Notes: generated from the letters alone by a model not told the origin. A stretch of DNA of 64,000 bases from Okapia johnstoni (GCA_024291935.2 CM044306.1:4660501-4724500); one strand, 5' to 3'. Shown: positions 52,666-63,115, numbered from the stretch's first letter. Program-made: numbers and translations.

Positions 52666-53792
52666 TTTGTGCATCAAATTCACATGCTTCAGGATTTTTC
52701 TGATCTTTTTCTTGGAAAGCAGAGCCTTTTACCCTGACTTCCTGTTACCCAGCTGCACTCTCCTTGGAAGAGCTCTTTACCATCTGCCCTGACCTTGCTG
52801 AACTGTAGAAGCACTCAGTTTCTGGGCTGGGAAGGAACCAATGAGTTAATCAGGTTTGCATCATGCGTGCCCACACACACAGGCACATACACAGACCTCC
52901 ACTTAGTGTCCATCTATTTTTTTCCTCCAGTTGGCAAGTTGGTCTTTAGAAGGCATTTAGGGGGCCGGCTTAGAGTTTTCCAAAGATCTTGGAACATAAA
53001 TTAGGATGAAAGGGGCGGTCTTCAGTTTGTGGGGATTTATCACATGCAGCCCATAGGCCCTGCACGGCACAAAGGGCCACGGGACACAGAAATGTCCTCG
53101 GACTTCACCAGTTCATCCTTCCACGCAGACGGGAGCCGCTCCGTCCTTTCGCTCTCTGCTATGCATTAGGTCAGCGTTCAGTTTCTTCTTTAAAGTAGCT
53201 CCTAAATTAATTTCTCTCTTTCTAGGCCGCACTCATCATCTCAGCCTGAGCTCTCATCAACAAACGGGTTCGGCATCTTCTTTCCTGTGATTCACATGTA
53301 ACTTCATCACCAAAATAAGCATCAGCCCTAACAAAGTTCCGAAGCTCCACGAGTATTTCCCACTGCCCCGCGCTTCCTGCACCCTCCTCTGGTCCACCCT
53401 CACTCCCCAGGCCGAGGACCAGCTCCCCAAGTCTGGTCCATCCCCACTCCCCAGGCCCAGGAAATCCACTGCAGAGAACACCCCTCCCCAGAAACTTCGA
53501 GGAAAAAGTAAACTCCATCCTCTCACCTCACGTCTCTGGAAATGCTTTGACGTTTCCATCAGTTTATTTTATCTCATTTTTAATCCACCCTTAAGCTGGG
53601 GGTAGGGAGGAAGTGGAGGTGATATGACCAGCGTTCTTGGAAAGGAGCAGATCCAGGATACTGGTCTTTTTTAAAGGATACTTGTTCAGTGCATTTGGTC
53701 CTGAGAAGATACTCCAGACTTTCCATCATCACCATTGGGGGAAAAAAAAAACCAAATGTTCTATTTCTTAAGACGCTCTGCTTCATTGTAGT
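52666..53792. other. Repeat-poor stretch, 1.1 kb
   Basis: No repeat was recognised. TTTCTCTCTTTCTAG at 53212-53226 resembles a splice acceptor, but no exon-like sequence or donor supports it. C-rich DNA follows (53.34-53.5 kb). Confidence 0.45.
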
Positions 53793-54465
53793 GGGCTGGA
53801 GTGTGTTTCACCCCCTCCAAAAAAATATGTGTCCAAATCCTGACCCCTGTACTTGTGAACATGGCCTTATTTGGAAATGGGCTCTTGACAGATGTAATTA
53901 AGGTTAGGATTGCAGATGACAGCGTCCTGGATTGGGATGGACCTTACATCTAAAGGGCTTCCCTGGTGGCTCAGCTGGTAAAGAATCGCCTGCAGTGTGG
54001 GAGACCTGGGTTCGATCCCGCGGTTGGGATGATCCCCTGGAGAAGGGAAGGGCTACCCACTCCAGTATTCTGGCGGGAAGAATTCCACGGACTGTTTAGC
54101 CCATGGGGTTGCAAAGAGTCAGGCACGACTGAGCGACTTTCATTTTCACCTTTCACCCAAAGGCAAGTCCTTATAAGTGCAAAGAAGGGGAAACAGACAC
54201 AGACAAACACCAAGGCGGAGACGATTTGAAGATGGAGGCAGAGACCGGGGTGAGGCGTCTATACAGTGAGAAAAGCCAAGACCACCAGCAGCCGGGTGCA
54301 GAGAGAGAGAGGCATGGACAGGTTCCCCCTGAGAGCCACCAGGGAACCAGCCTCACCAACACCTTGATGTTGGACATTTTGCCTCCAGATTACAGGCCGT
54401 GAAGCCACCCGGTGTGTGGTGCAGTGTGACAGAAAACTAAGACGCCGGGCTGAGCCCCCTGACGC
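53793..54465 (+). mobile_element. MLT1-like MaLR LTR split by a SINE
   Basis: The left part (GTGGGCTGGAGTGTGTTTCA, CCTCCAAAAAAATATGTGTC, AATCCTGACCCCTGTACTTG, AGATGTAATTAAGGTTAGG) and the right part (AGTCCTTATAAGTGCAAAGA, CAACACCTTGATGTTGGACA, CCGTGAAGCCACCCGGTGTG, CAGTGTGACAGAAAACTAAG) together follow the MLT1-type LTR order. A Bov-tA sits between them. Confidence 0.78.
53957..54158 (+). mobile_element. Bov-tA SINE inside MaLR LTR
   Basis: GGGCTTCCCTGGTGGCTCAG, GGTTCGATCCCGCGGTTGGG, CCACTCCAGTATTCTGGCGG and AGTCAGGCACGACTGAGCGA. The flanks ATCTAAAGG and CACCCAAAGG may be a decayed target-site duplication. Confidence 0.95.
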
Positions 54466-54604
54466 GCACTTTGCAGGCACAGAATCTGAAGCTGCCGCTT
54501 TGCCAGGCAGGGAAGAGAAGGGCGTCAGGGGAGATGGTGAAAGAGCCAGGGCATCACCCCGGCCTCGGCCCCTCCCACCCCAAATATCATGCAAATGGCC
54601 ACTG

Positions 54605-54852
54605 AGGACTTTCTTGTGGTCCAGCGGTTAAGAATCTGCCTGTCAGTGCAGGGGACATGGGTACAATCCCTGGTCTGGGAGGACCCCTGATTCCATGGAG
54701 CAACTAAGCTCATGCACCACAGCTACCGAGCCCACACACTCTAGAGCCTGTGTCGGCAACACGAGAAGTCGCGGCAAGCAGACAGGGGCCCTTGTAGAGA
54801 AAGCCCACGCACAGCAACGAAGAGCCAGCGCAACCAGAAATAAACAGATAAA
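54605..54852 (+). mobile_element. CHR-type SINE, long
   Basis: GAGGACTTTCTTGTGGTCCA, GGGTACAATCCCTGGTCTGG, GCACCACAGCTACCGAGCCC and CAACGAAGAGCCAGCGCAAC, with AAATAAACAGATAAAT tail. Confidence 0.9.
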
Positions 54853-55480
54853 TGTGTTTAAATTGTCACTGAAATTCCTACCTGGTCATTTGAATATGAA
54901 GGGGCCACGGTAACACGATGGATGACAAAGTCACAGCCCCTCGAGGTGGCAAAACAGAACTCAAGAGAAAGACCAGAGCTGCACGCTGACTGCTGCCCAC
55001 ACGCCCCCCAGCCCCACAGACTCCCCAGACATCCGCCTTCCTCGACGGGTCCTGAGAGGAGCCTGTCCTCTTCTTGGCCTGCAGGTCTCCGCTCCCTCCC
55101 AAATGAACCGTGTTCGCTACTGAAACAACACAGAAAACTCAAACCAGTCTTCTCCGCCTTTTCAGCCTCCAAAGCGAGACGTCGCCAGGACTGTCCGTTC
55201 TTACAAATGTCTCTCGGGCTCCCTCCTTCCTCTGTGTACCCCCTCACAGCCCCAGCCCAGATCCCCACCACCTCTTTCTGGAATGATTTAAACAGCTTCT
55301 CGGTTCATCTCTTGTCTCTAGAAAGTGACCCTCTAATTGCATCCTTCCGCAGGAAGCTGCCCCCGCCTCCTCTCCTCCTTGGACGCTCAGACCTGCCGCT
55401 CCCCCTGAATCGACATGAAACCAGCTGCCCTCCTCTGTTCCGTCAGGCTGGCCGGCTGGAGGGCCCCCTCCTGAAACGAG
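54853..55480. other. Unassigned, C/T-rich, 0.6 kb
   Basis: A 202-codon plus-strand open frame (54922-55530) crosses this area and runs into L2. Its translation is rich in serine, proline and leucine and has no domain, so it was not called as a gene. Confidence 0.45.
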
Positions 55481-55600
55481 CACACATCCCCACTTCTGTG
55501 CCTTTGCGCCCACTGTTCCCCCGGCCCTGACGCTCTCCTCACCCCTCGACAAGGACCCCCCACACATTCCAAGGCCACTTCTCCCCAAGAGGCCGATTCA
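55481..55600 (+). mobile_element. L2 LINE 3' fragment
   Basis: CCACTTCTGTGCCTTTGCGC, CCACTGTTCCCCCGGCCCTG and CCAAGGCCACTTCTCCCC follow the L2 3' pattern (CTGTGCCTTTGCAC, TGTTCCC). Confidence 0.65.
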
Positions 55601-55697
55601 AACACAAGAAACTAGCGAATGTAACAAAAAGGAAGCAGACTCAACAGATGCAGAGAACAAACTAGGGGTCCCCACGGGGGACTGGGAAGCGGGGAGG

Positions 55698-55892
55698 GGC
55701 AAGACAGGAGTAGAGGTTTAGGAAGCACCAACTGCCGTGTATAAAATCAGCTATAAGGATGTGCTGTGCAGCACAGGGAATAGAACCAGCATTTTCTAGT
55801 AACTGTAAATGGAGTATAACCTTTAAAAACTCTGAATCACTATATTGCATGCCTGTAACTTGATGTGCATGCCTGTACGTCAACTATACTTC
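55698..55892 (+). mobile_element. L1 3' end, tail split by CHR
   Basis: GTATAAAATCAGCTATAAGG, GTGCTGTGCAGCACAGGGAA, CTCTGAATCACTATATTGCA and GTACGTCAACTATACTTC follow an L1 3' end of the ruminant type. Its last bases reappear beyond the CHR as GATTAAAAAAAACC at 56160. Confidence 0.88.
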
Positions 55893-56150
55893 AGGACTTT
55901 CCCTGGTGGTCCAGTGGTTAAGAATCCACCTGTCGAGGCAGGGGGTCATGGGTTTGACCCTTTGTCCGGGAAGATCCCACATGCCACGGGGCAACTAAGC
56001 CCGTGCGCCACAGCTACTGAAGTCCAAGTGCTCTAGAGCCCGTGGTCCACTGCTAGAGAGGCCACCGAAATGAGAAGCCCCCGATGGCCGCGACTAGAGA
56101 GAGCCAGGGCACAGCAACCAACGCCCAGACAGCCAAAAATAAACAACCAT
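55893..56150 (+). mobile_element. CHR-type SINE nested in L1 tail, with TSD
   Basis: GGACTTTCCCTGGTGGTCCA, GACCCTTTGTCCGGGAAGAT, GCGCCACAGCTACTGAAGTC and AACCAACGCCCAGACAGCCA. The flank CTATACTTC is present at 55884-55892 and again at 56151-56159, a 9-bp duplication at the L1 poly-A junction. Confidence 0.94.
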
Positions 56151-56289
56151 CTATACTTCGATTAAAAAAAACCAAAACAAAAACTCCAGGCACCTCAATC
56201 ATCTTTCTGTCACCAAGCTGTCCTAACAGGAAAGTTAGCATGTCTCACACCCCTATTATTAACTGCCTTACAGATCTGGACTGAGCCCC

Positions 56290-56720
56290 AGGCAGGACCC
56301 AGCGATGAAAAGATGAATCAGAGCCAGACCTGCTCAGCATGATCGGGCAGCCCAAGGAGGGAGATGAGCAGGTAAGCGCACAGGTGTGAGTGAGTCGGGA
56401 GCACTGCAGTGAGGGGGCCCAGGGGGGAGCGGGCGACCCTCACAGGGAGGGCCTCGTCCAGTTCAGCCCCACTTCTTCCGTTCATCCACCTCGGAGCTGA
56501 GCCTCGGGACCCACACAGGGCTTGATGTAGGAGCTCAGTGAGGTTGGATAGGTGCTGACCTAGACTTGGGGGTGTTCCCACCTGAAGTCTTCATGGAGGA
56601 GGTGGCTTTTGAGTTGGATGTTAGAGGACGTATAGGGGTTTGGCAGGGAGCAAAGAGGGGAAAAACCCTAGAGAGAGAGTGAACTGCAGCCTTGGGAGGT
56701 GGACGGGACAGTGAGGAGTT
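56290..56720 (-). mobile_element. L2 LINE fragment (antisense on plus strand)
   Basis: CAGCGATGAAAAGATGAATC, GGTTGGATAGGTGCTGACCT, GTCTTCATGGAGGAGGTGGC, TTTTGAGTTGGATGTTAGAG and GGGTTTGGCAGGGAGCAAAG follow the antisense L2 3' region. The left half is weakly matched. Confidence 0.65.
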
Positions 56721-56865
56721 GGGTGTGGCTGGGGCCGGGGGGCTGGGGTGCCAGGACAGGACACCCTCTTGTCTGTCTGTCTGTCTCCCTGGCCAGACCT
56801 GAGCTCAGGGTCTAGTATAAAGAATTTAAGAGAGAGCCATCTGCCCCGTAGGAGCTCTTTTTCTT

Positions 56866-57069
56866 TTGTTTAGTCGCGAAGTCATGTCTGACTCTTTGCG
56901 ACCCCATGGACTGTAGCCCGCTGGGCTCCTCTGTCCATGGGGTTCTCTAGGCAAGAATACTGGAGTGGGTTGCCATTTCCTCCTCCAGGGGATCTTCCCG
57001 ACCCAGGGATTGAGCCCAGGTCTCCTGCACTGGCAGGTGGATTCTTCACCATTGAGCCACTGGGGAAAC
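56866..57069 (-). mobile_element. Bov-tA SINE
   Basis: TTTAGTCGCGAAGTCATGTC, GTAGCCCGCTGGGCTCCTCT, GAATACTGGAGTGGGTTGCC, CAGGGATTGAGCCCAGGTCT and GAGCCACTGGGGAAACC on the plus strand. Confidence 0.95.
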
Positions 57070-57519
57070 CTCCCTAGAGAAGCCACAGGAAGCTCAAAGT
57101 CAACCCTTCCCACCAGAATGGCCCCTCTCTCTTCTCAGCTTCGCTCGTTCCCCTGGACTTCCTGTCTCTCTGGAGCCAGACACAGAGGCCCTTGGCAATT
57201 ATCCCCTCTCCGTACCATCACCTGCCGAGCCCAGGAGATGCTGATCCCACCCCAGCAGACACCCCTCACCAACCTCATTACAGCGGGAGCCCAACTCCAC
57301 TCCCTCTAATCCATCCTGCCTCCTTCCCCAGTAACACAGTCTCCGCTGGGCACAGGGCTGTCAAGCCATTTCCCTCTAGTCTGCCCCGTAGCTGGGATAA
57401 GGCGTATAAACTATCATCACCCAATGACACTTCTGGTTCACACGAGCCACTGTATTCAGGTCTGCGACAGACACTACACCGGGACCCCAGACCACACAGG
57501 CGCTGACGAGCTTCTGCCT
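57070..57519. other. Unassigned non-coding stretch
   Basis: About 0.45 kb, C-rich. No repeat was recognised before the L2 piece. Confidence 0.5.
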
Positions 57520-57900
57520 GGATTACTGCAGTCGCCCCCTAACCAGCTTTCACACCTCTCGCTTCCCCTCCGTGTTTCCCACGACAGCGCCCAAGTGATC
57601 TAGGTCAAGCGTGTGTGGAAGAGACGTTTCCCCCTGCTGGCAGGAGGAAGCCCCCTCTGGCCTGGATGTCAATCAGACGACACCCCTCGGGAAGTCCAAA
57701 CTGCTGGTGGACGCGGAACGAGCTTGAGCGTCCTCACACCTAGCGGAAGAGCTCTCACTGTCCATCCCTCTTGCCACTCCAGGGATGCTCTCCTTATGTA
57801 CCCGCTTTCACCCCCTTTAACGCCCAGTACGGACGTTCCACCTGCAGGAGCTCCTCTCTGACCTTTGCACACCCCTCCTCTGTGCCCTCTCACATCTTAG
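57520..57900 (+). mobile_element. L2 LINE 3' fragment
   Basis: TGGATTACTGCAGTCGCCCC, CTAACCAGCTTTCACACCTC, GCGCCCAAGTGATCTAGGTC and CTCTTGCCACTCCAGGGATG reproduce the L2 3' order (GACTACTGCARTAGCCTCCT, GAGTGATC). It is old and diverged. Confidence 0.78.
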
Positions 57901-58582
57901 TCACTCTACACTAACACCACCCTCGCTGCTTGGAAATCATCAGTCAGTCCGGTAGAGTCTTTCCTAAAGCACAGGCAGCACATTTAACAAGCCCTTGTAA
58001 CAAAGTTCCGAGTGGAACCCAGTAAACATTTGTTCTGCTGGTTTTAACCGGAGGAAATGATCAGCATGGAGGGCAGGCAGAAGACGGACTGAGGCGTTTT
58101 TATGCAGTTATGATACAGAGGACATCAGCCAGAGGCTACACACGAGAGAACACAGAGCAAGCACAGCACGGTGATCTCTCGGGGAAATGAACTGCTGTGA
58201 TATTAATGGACAACCTGATTACAGCAAATGATACGGGCTCAAGGTTTCAACGTGTTGAGTTTGAAGCTCATAGAACATTCAGATGAATCTACCCAGCCAG
58301 ATGGTGGGTGGGCAGTAAGCCAAACGCCCTACAGCAGGGGAGAGAAGTCTGAATGGTAGATATTGATAAGATGTCATCAACATACATACAGTCTGAAGCT
58401 AGCACAGTAGGGAAAGATGACCGGGACAAGACAGTGGATCCAGAGAAGAACTACAGAGCAGATCAAAGGGAACAACAACCTCTAAAAGGCAGCAGGCCGG
58501 CCTGCAAAGGGAAGAGAGAGGGAACAGCCAGGGACAAGAGGTGCCTGGGCCAGACTGTGATCCCAAGGGACAGTAGACATTT
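57901..58582. other. Unassigned; part resembles an old mammalian repeat
   Basis: Around 58237-58480 the DNA (GTGTTGAGTTTGAAGCTCAT; AGATGTCATCAACATACATA) has the flavour of a widespread old repeat seen in mammals, but I cannot name the family. Confidence 0.35.
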
Positions 58583-58786
58583 GCTGCGCGTGTGCACTCA
58601 GTCATGTCTGACTCTTTGCCACCCCAAGGATTGTAGTCCACCAGGCTCCTCTGTCCATGGAATTCTCCAGGAGAGAACACTGGAGTGGCCTGCCATTTCC
58701 TTCTCCGAGGGATCTTCCCGACCTAGGGATTGAACCCACATCTCCTGTGTTGGCAGGTAGGTTCTTTGCCACTGAGCCACCTGGGA
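58583..58786 (-). mobile_element. Bov-tA SINE
   Basis: GTGCACTCAGTCATGTCTGA, GTAGTCCACCAGGCTCCTCT, GAACACTGGAGTGGCCTGCC, AGGGATTGAACCCACATCTC and CACTGAGCCACCTGGGAA. Confidence 0.94.
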
Positions 58787-59033
58787 ATTGGCTGACAGTT
58801 ATATACACTATAACAATATATCAGCATGACTAGAAATGCTCTTCTATGCTCAAAAACAAGTTTCATTGGACTGGTCAAAGCTTGTCCTTCAGATTGCTGA
58901 ATATTCATCTTCTCTAACTCATCACATCACCCATGGGTCACAATGGGGCAAAAGACCAGAAACCTACAAGAAGTCTGGAAACAGCCTCAAAGGGCCCTGA
59001 GCATAGGCTGAGGTCTCGTGGTACAACCTTCAG

Positions 59034-59152
59034 TGCAGTTCAGTTCAGTCGCTCAGTCGTGTCCGACTCTGCGACCTCATGGACTGCAGCACGCCAGGCC
59101 TCCCTGTCCATCACCAACTCTCAGAGTCTACTCAAATTCACATCCATTCACT
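59034..59152 (-). mobile_element. BovB LINE 3' end fragment
   Basis: CAGTTCAGTTCAGTCGCTCA, GACTGCAGCACGCCAGGCCT, CCCTGTCCATCACCAACTCT and AGAGTCTACTCAAATTCACA are the reverse complement of the BovB end (not Bov-A: the CCATCACCAACTC part is BovB-specific). Confidence 0.92.
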
Positions 59153-60212
59153 GGACAGGAAAGCGGGCACAAGGGCCTGGGCACCCAGCTGGAGTGTGAC
59201 CAACACATACCCTGCCCCACCTACACACGTGTGGGAGCTGCGGGTCAGCCTCTGAGTGGTCCCGAGGAGCCAGTGGGAAGTCCTGTCCTCAGTTAATACT
59301 GTAACTACAGACGCCTGCGATGCCGGCTCTCCCAGACAATTGGCCTACAGCCTGTGCTGGCACGGTCTTTGCATTTATCTTCCTGCCTCACTGTAAATAA
59401 CCCAATTTCAAAGGCAAATGCTCTTTCCACCCTCCCACATATATGTCTCATTTTATACATCTTGCCTTTCCATCAAGATGGAGAAGGAGTCCTAGATACC
59501 AAAATAAACTCCCTTCCCCAGGCCTAAAAATGCTCAATATGTTAGAACAAAAGATTGCAGGATGAATTCTGGGGTATTTTTTTGAGATGAGAACACACTC
59601 GGGATATTCCTCGATGACCAGGGAGTGTCCACAGAGACGTCTCGATCCATCTTAAACGCTCGCCCCTCTACTTCTGTTTGGGTAGGAGGTCAGATCTATA
59701 AATGATGGGCGGAGAGACTAAGGGCGAGGGATGCTGGAAGCAGCGCTATGAGAGATGGGAAGGACTGGGGTCCTCCAGGGCGCCTCAAGCAAAGCCGCAA
59801 TCCTGTACCTTTAAGACACAGGGCAGGGGACCCGGTATCAGCTTATTGGGACAAGCAATCCTCAAGAGGCTCTGAAACATCCACCTCCAGCATCCACCAT
59901 TTGTCACTTCGGAAACCCAAAACTTTCAAGGCAACCCTCCTATTAAAAGTTGAAATAGTGGGGTTCCATAGTCGCTTCCCCTTTCCTTGGAGTCCTTCCT
60001 TCTAATAATTCAGACTATCGTGCACTCAGCCAATGTCTATTGACCCTTGGGGGTAAAGATAATTTTTTTTTCTATTTTAAGACTGTACTTTAAACAAATA
60101 ACTGGTTCATATGGAAATAAATCTATAGACCTCCAAAGATCAAAAAGCGTTTCAAAAAGCTCTTTAAAAAATTATCTGCCACATAAACTAGAACTAACTA
60201 CTGATGTAAGTG
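59153..60212. other. Repeat-poor non-coding stretch, 1.06 kb
   Basis: No repeat was recognised. It is A/T-rich near 59.4-59.6 and 60.05-60.2 kb. No ORF has a domain. Confidence 0.45.
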
Positions 60213-60425
60213 GGGGCTTCCCTGGTGGCTCAGATGGTAAAGAATCTGCCTGCAATGCGGGAGACCTGGATTTGATCCCTGGGTGGGGAAGATGCCCTGG
60301 CAGAGGGCATGGCAACCCACTCCAGTATACTTGCCAGAGAATCCACATGGACAGAGGAGCCTGGCGGGCTACAGTCCACGGGGATGCAAAGAGTCGGACA
60401 CGACTGAGCGACTCAACACAGCACA
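60213..60425 (+). mobile_element. Bov-tA SINE, well preserved
   Basis: GGGCTTCCCTGGTGGCTCAG, ATGGTAAAGAATCTGCCTGC, AATGCGGGAGACCTGGATTT and GTCGGACACGACTGAGCGAC match the family pattern with few changes over most of the length. Confidence 0.96.
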
Positions 60426-60939
60426 CACACGGACATAAGTGTGATTCTCAGTGAAACAGGGAATCAGCAGACCAGACAGAATACCCACAATATAAAAATA
60501 AACAGCGCTCCCCTTCCCGGGTCTGGCTAGGAAAGCTCATGGGCTTCTGCAGCAGGAGGGCGGGCACCAACCCCAGCTGGGGAGGGGGTCAGTGTTGACT
60601 CACTCACTCCTGTTTTTTCTTCTTTTTGTTAATTTATTTTTAATCGAAGGATCATTATAATACTGTGTTGTGTATATATGATCCACACATCAACACGGAT
60701 CAGTCACAGGTACACACATGTCCCCTCCCTTGTGAGCCTCCCTCCCACCTCGCATCCCATCCCACCCCTCTAGGTGGTCACAGAGCCCCAATCTGCTTCC
60801 CTGAGTCACAGAGCAAATCCCCACCGGCTGTGCATTTCACATGTTTCCAAGCTGCCCTCTCATTCGTCCCCCCTCTTCGCCCCACCTGCCACCACCTGCT
60901 GTGTCCCTGAGTCTGTTCTCTATGTGTGCGTCTCCATTG

Positions 60940-61146
60940 AAAGCGTTAGTTGCTCTTCCGTGTGAAAGACTCTTTGCGGCCCCATGCACTGTAGCCCACC
61001 AGGCTCCTCCGTCCATGGGATTCTCCAGCAAGAATACTGGAGCCGGTTGCCATCCCCTTCTCCAGGGGATCCTCCCAAGCCAAGGACTGAGCCTGGGTCT
61101 CTTGCATTACAGGCAGATTCTTTACCGTCTGAGCCACCAGGGAAGT
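60940..61146 (-). mobile_element. Bov-tA SINE nested in L1, 10-bp TSD
   Basis: AAGCGTTAGTTGCTCTTCCG, GTAGCCCACCAGGCTCCTCC, AATACTGGAGCCGGTTGCCA and GAGCCACCAGGGAA. GTCTCCATTG occurs at 60930-60939 and 61147-61156. Confidence 0.95.
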
Positions 61147-61190
61147 GTCTCCATTGCTGCCCTGCAAACAGGTTCGTCTTTCTAGATTCT

Positions 61191-61316
61191 ATGGTGGTGG
61201 TGGTTTAGTCGCTAAGTCGTGTCCGACTCTTGCAGCCCCATGGACTATATAGTCTGCCAGGCTCCTCTGTCCATGGGATTCTCCAGGCAAGAATACTGGA
61301 GTGGGTTCCCATTTCC
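61191..61316 (-). mobile_element. Bov-A/Bov-tA SINE (partial) nested in L1, TSD
   Basis: GGTTTAGTCGCTAAGTCGTG, CCAGGCTCCTCTGTCCATGG and GAATACTGGAGTGGGTTCCC; the tRNA-like head is missing. TTCTAGATTCT at 61180-61190 and TTCTAGACTCT at 61317-61327 form an 11-bp duplication with one difference. Confidence 0.93.
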
Positions 61317-61669
61317 TTCTAGACTCTCTATATATGTGTTAATATACAATATTTGTTTTTCTCTTTCTGACTGACTTCACTCTGTAACTCATTCGTGAAC
61401 CCACCTACCACTGGTAATTTTTAAGGGAACAAAAGTCAAGTAGGACACAGAGAATCCATTCTGGTTGGCTCAACTCAACTTCGCAGCCATATTTCTGCCA
61501 CATTCTAAGTCACCGTGCCCACCGGTCCGTGGCCCGTTCTGTTCGCCCGCTGGGAGGCACTGCCCACCCTGGACCCGTTCCCTGGACCAGCCTGGTTATC
61601 ACCTGCCGCTGTGGTGCCACGTCCCTTTGCTGTAGGCGGATCCGTCAAGGTTGAAGATTCATATTCATT

Positions 61670-61800
61670 TCTGTAATGCTTTAGTTGATGTCCTCTTCCC
61701 CGTGGGCCACAGGAGGGCAAGAACAGCATGTTTTATTAACCGCTGTATCCCCAACACTGCACAGTTCAAGCAGCCTTTAATTTATTAATCATTGTTTTCC
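61670..61800 (+). mobile_element. L2 LINE 3' end fragment
   Basis: GGCCACAGGAGGGCAAGAAC, CATGTTTTATTAACCGCTGT and ATCCCCAACACTGCACAG follow the very end of L2 (GAGGGCAGGGAC, CTGTATCCCCAGCACC). Confidence 0.6.
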
Positions 61801-62325
61801 CAGCATTTAGCCGATCACATAGCCTTTAATTGCATCCTCTGGGCCTGGGGAGACGAGGTCATTTCCCCACTGATTAAGCCCAAATTAGCACCCGAGGCTG
61901 TCTCTCCTCACTTCCTGGATCCTTCAATCAGCCTGGTCCTCGTCCAGCTCCTCTGCCAGCATCCATCCGCATCAAGCTCCCCAGTCACTCTCTTGCCATC
62001 TCTCCTTCTGGCTGAATTCACTTCGCTCAATTTCTGTGAGATAACAGTTTTCTCTAACGATCCCTCTCATCTGAGAATGACCCTGCATTCGCATCTGGAG
62101 AATTTCTGAAGGTTAGTTTGCTTTTATCCATTCTCTTTCACACAGAAGAGAAAAAGGAAATGTTAAGGAAGTTGACCGACTTCACACAACCCAGTTAGCC
62201 ATTTCTGTTTTCCCTTCCTTAATTTTTCAGCAGTTTTTGCTCTATGACTTTCTCGAAACCAAATTTTCATTAGGCATGCTCGATAACTTGACCCCAGAAA
62301 AGGAAGTATAAGAATAATACACATG
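61801..62325. other. Unassigned non-coding stretch
   Basis: About 0.5 kb. CATAGCCTTTAATTGCATCC, CTGATTAAGCCCAAATTAGC and similar A/T-rich pieces lie near 61.82-61.89 kb. No repeat was recognised after the L2 end. Confidence 0.45.
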
Positions 62326-63115
62326 CTTTTGCGGTGGAGGGATAAATTAGGAATTTGGGATTAACAGATACGCTACTTTATATAAAACAGATAACCAACA
62401 AGGACTTACTGTATAATAGCACAGGGACCTATACTCAACATTTTGTAATAACCTCTAATGGAGGAGAATGTCAAAAAGGAAGATATGGATATATATATAT
62501 ATACACACAATGGAATATACTCAATCATAAAAAGGAAAGGAATTGGGTCACTTTTAGAGATGTGGATGGACCTAGAATCTATCATACAGAGTGAAGTAAG
62601 GCAGAAAGAGAAAAACAAATAGCATATACTAATGCATATATGTGGGATCTAGAAAAATGGTGCAGATGAACCTGTTTGCAAGGTAGGAATAGAGATGCAG
62701 ACGTAGAGAATGAACACATGGACGAGTGGGGTAAGGAGAGGGTGGAGCAAATTGAGAGAGTAGCATCAACATATATTCCCTACCATGTGTAAGCTAAATA
62801 GCTAGTGGGAAGCTGCCGTATAGCACCGGGAGCTCAGCTTGGTGCTCCGTGATGACCTAGAGGGGTGGGAAGTGGGGGGTGGGAGGGGGTTCAAGAGGGA
62901 GGGGGTATATGTGTACATAAAACCGATTCACTTCATTGAACAGCAGAAACTAACACAATATTGTAAAGCAATTATACTCCGATTTAAAAAAAGGACAAAG
63001 AATGTACATGGTGATACGTATGTACGTACATATACACGCATAACTGAATCGGTTTGCTATACACCTGAAACTAACACAACAATGTAAGTCCACTATAGCC
63101 AAATAAAAATTTAAA
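62326..63115 (+). mobile_element. L1 3' ends, one probably nested in another
   Basis: The first piece (62326-62505: GATAAATTAGGAATTTGGGA, ACCAACAAGGACTTACTGTA) is an L1 3' end that stops at a TATATA run. The second (62506-62990: ACACAATGGAATATACTCAA, CTAGTGGGAAGCTGCCGTAT, GCAATTATACTCCGATTT) is a complete L1 3' UTR with its own A-rich end. The third (63000-63115: ATAACTGAATCGGTTTGCTA, ACACCTGAAACTAACACAAC) is again an L1 3' terminus. A G-rich tract (62862-62889) lies in the second. Confidence 0.85.

Larger units (their letters stand above)
60612..61425 (-). mobile_element. Ruminant L1 3' part, split by two SINEs
   Basis: Three L1 pieces lie in order. 60612-60939 has TTAATTTATTTTTAATCGAA, CACGGATCAGTCACAGGTAC and CCTCCCACCTCGCATCCCAT. 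61147-61190 lies between the SINEs and contains CTTTCTAGATTC. 61317-61425 has TATATATGTGTTAATATACA, ATTTGTTTTTCTCTTTCTGA and CTGACTTCACTCTGTAAC. Together they are one antisense L1 3' region. Confidence 0.88.

Noticed and set aside
53212..53226. Splice acceptor-like TTTCTCTCTTTCTAG
   Set aside because: Polypyrimidine plus AG occurs often by chance. No exon-like sequence, donor or branch context supports it.
54922..55530. 202-codon plus-strand frame
   Set aside because: It ends inside an L2 fragment and lacks any conserved motif.
60213..60310. tRNA gene
   Set aside because: The A/B-box-like sequences (GGTTTGATCCCTGGG types) are the tRNA-derived heads of Bov-tA and CHR SINEs. They lack a full cloverleaf and are followed by SINE bodies.
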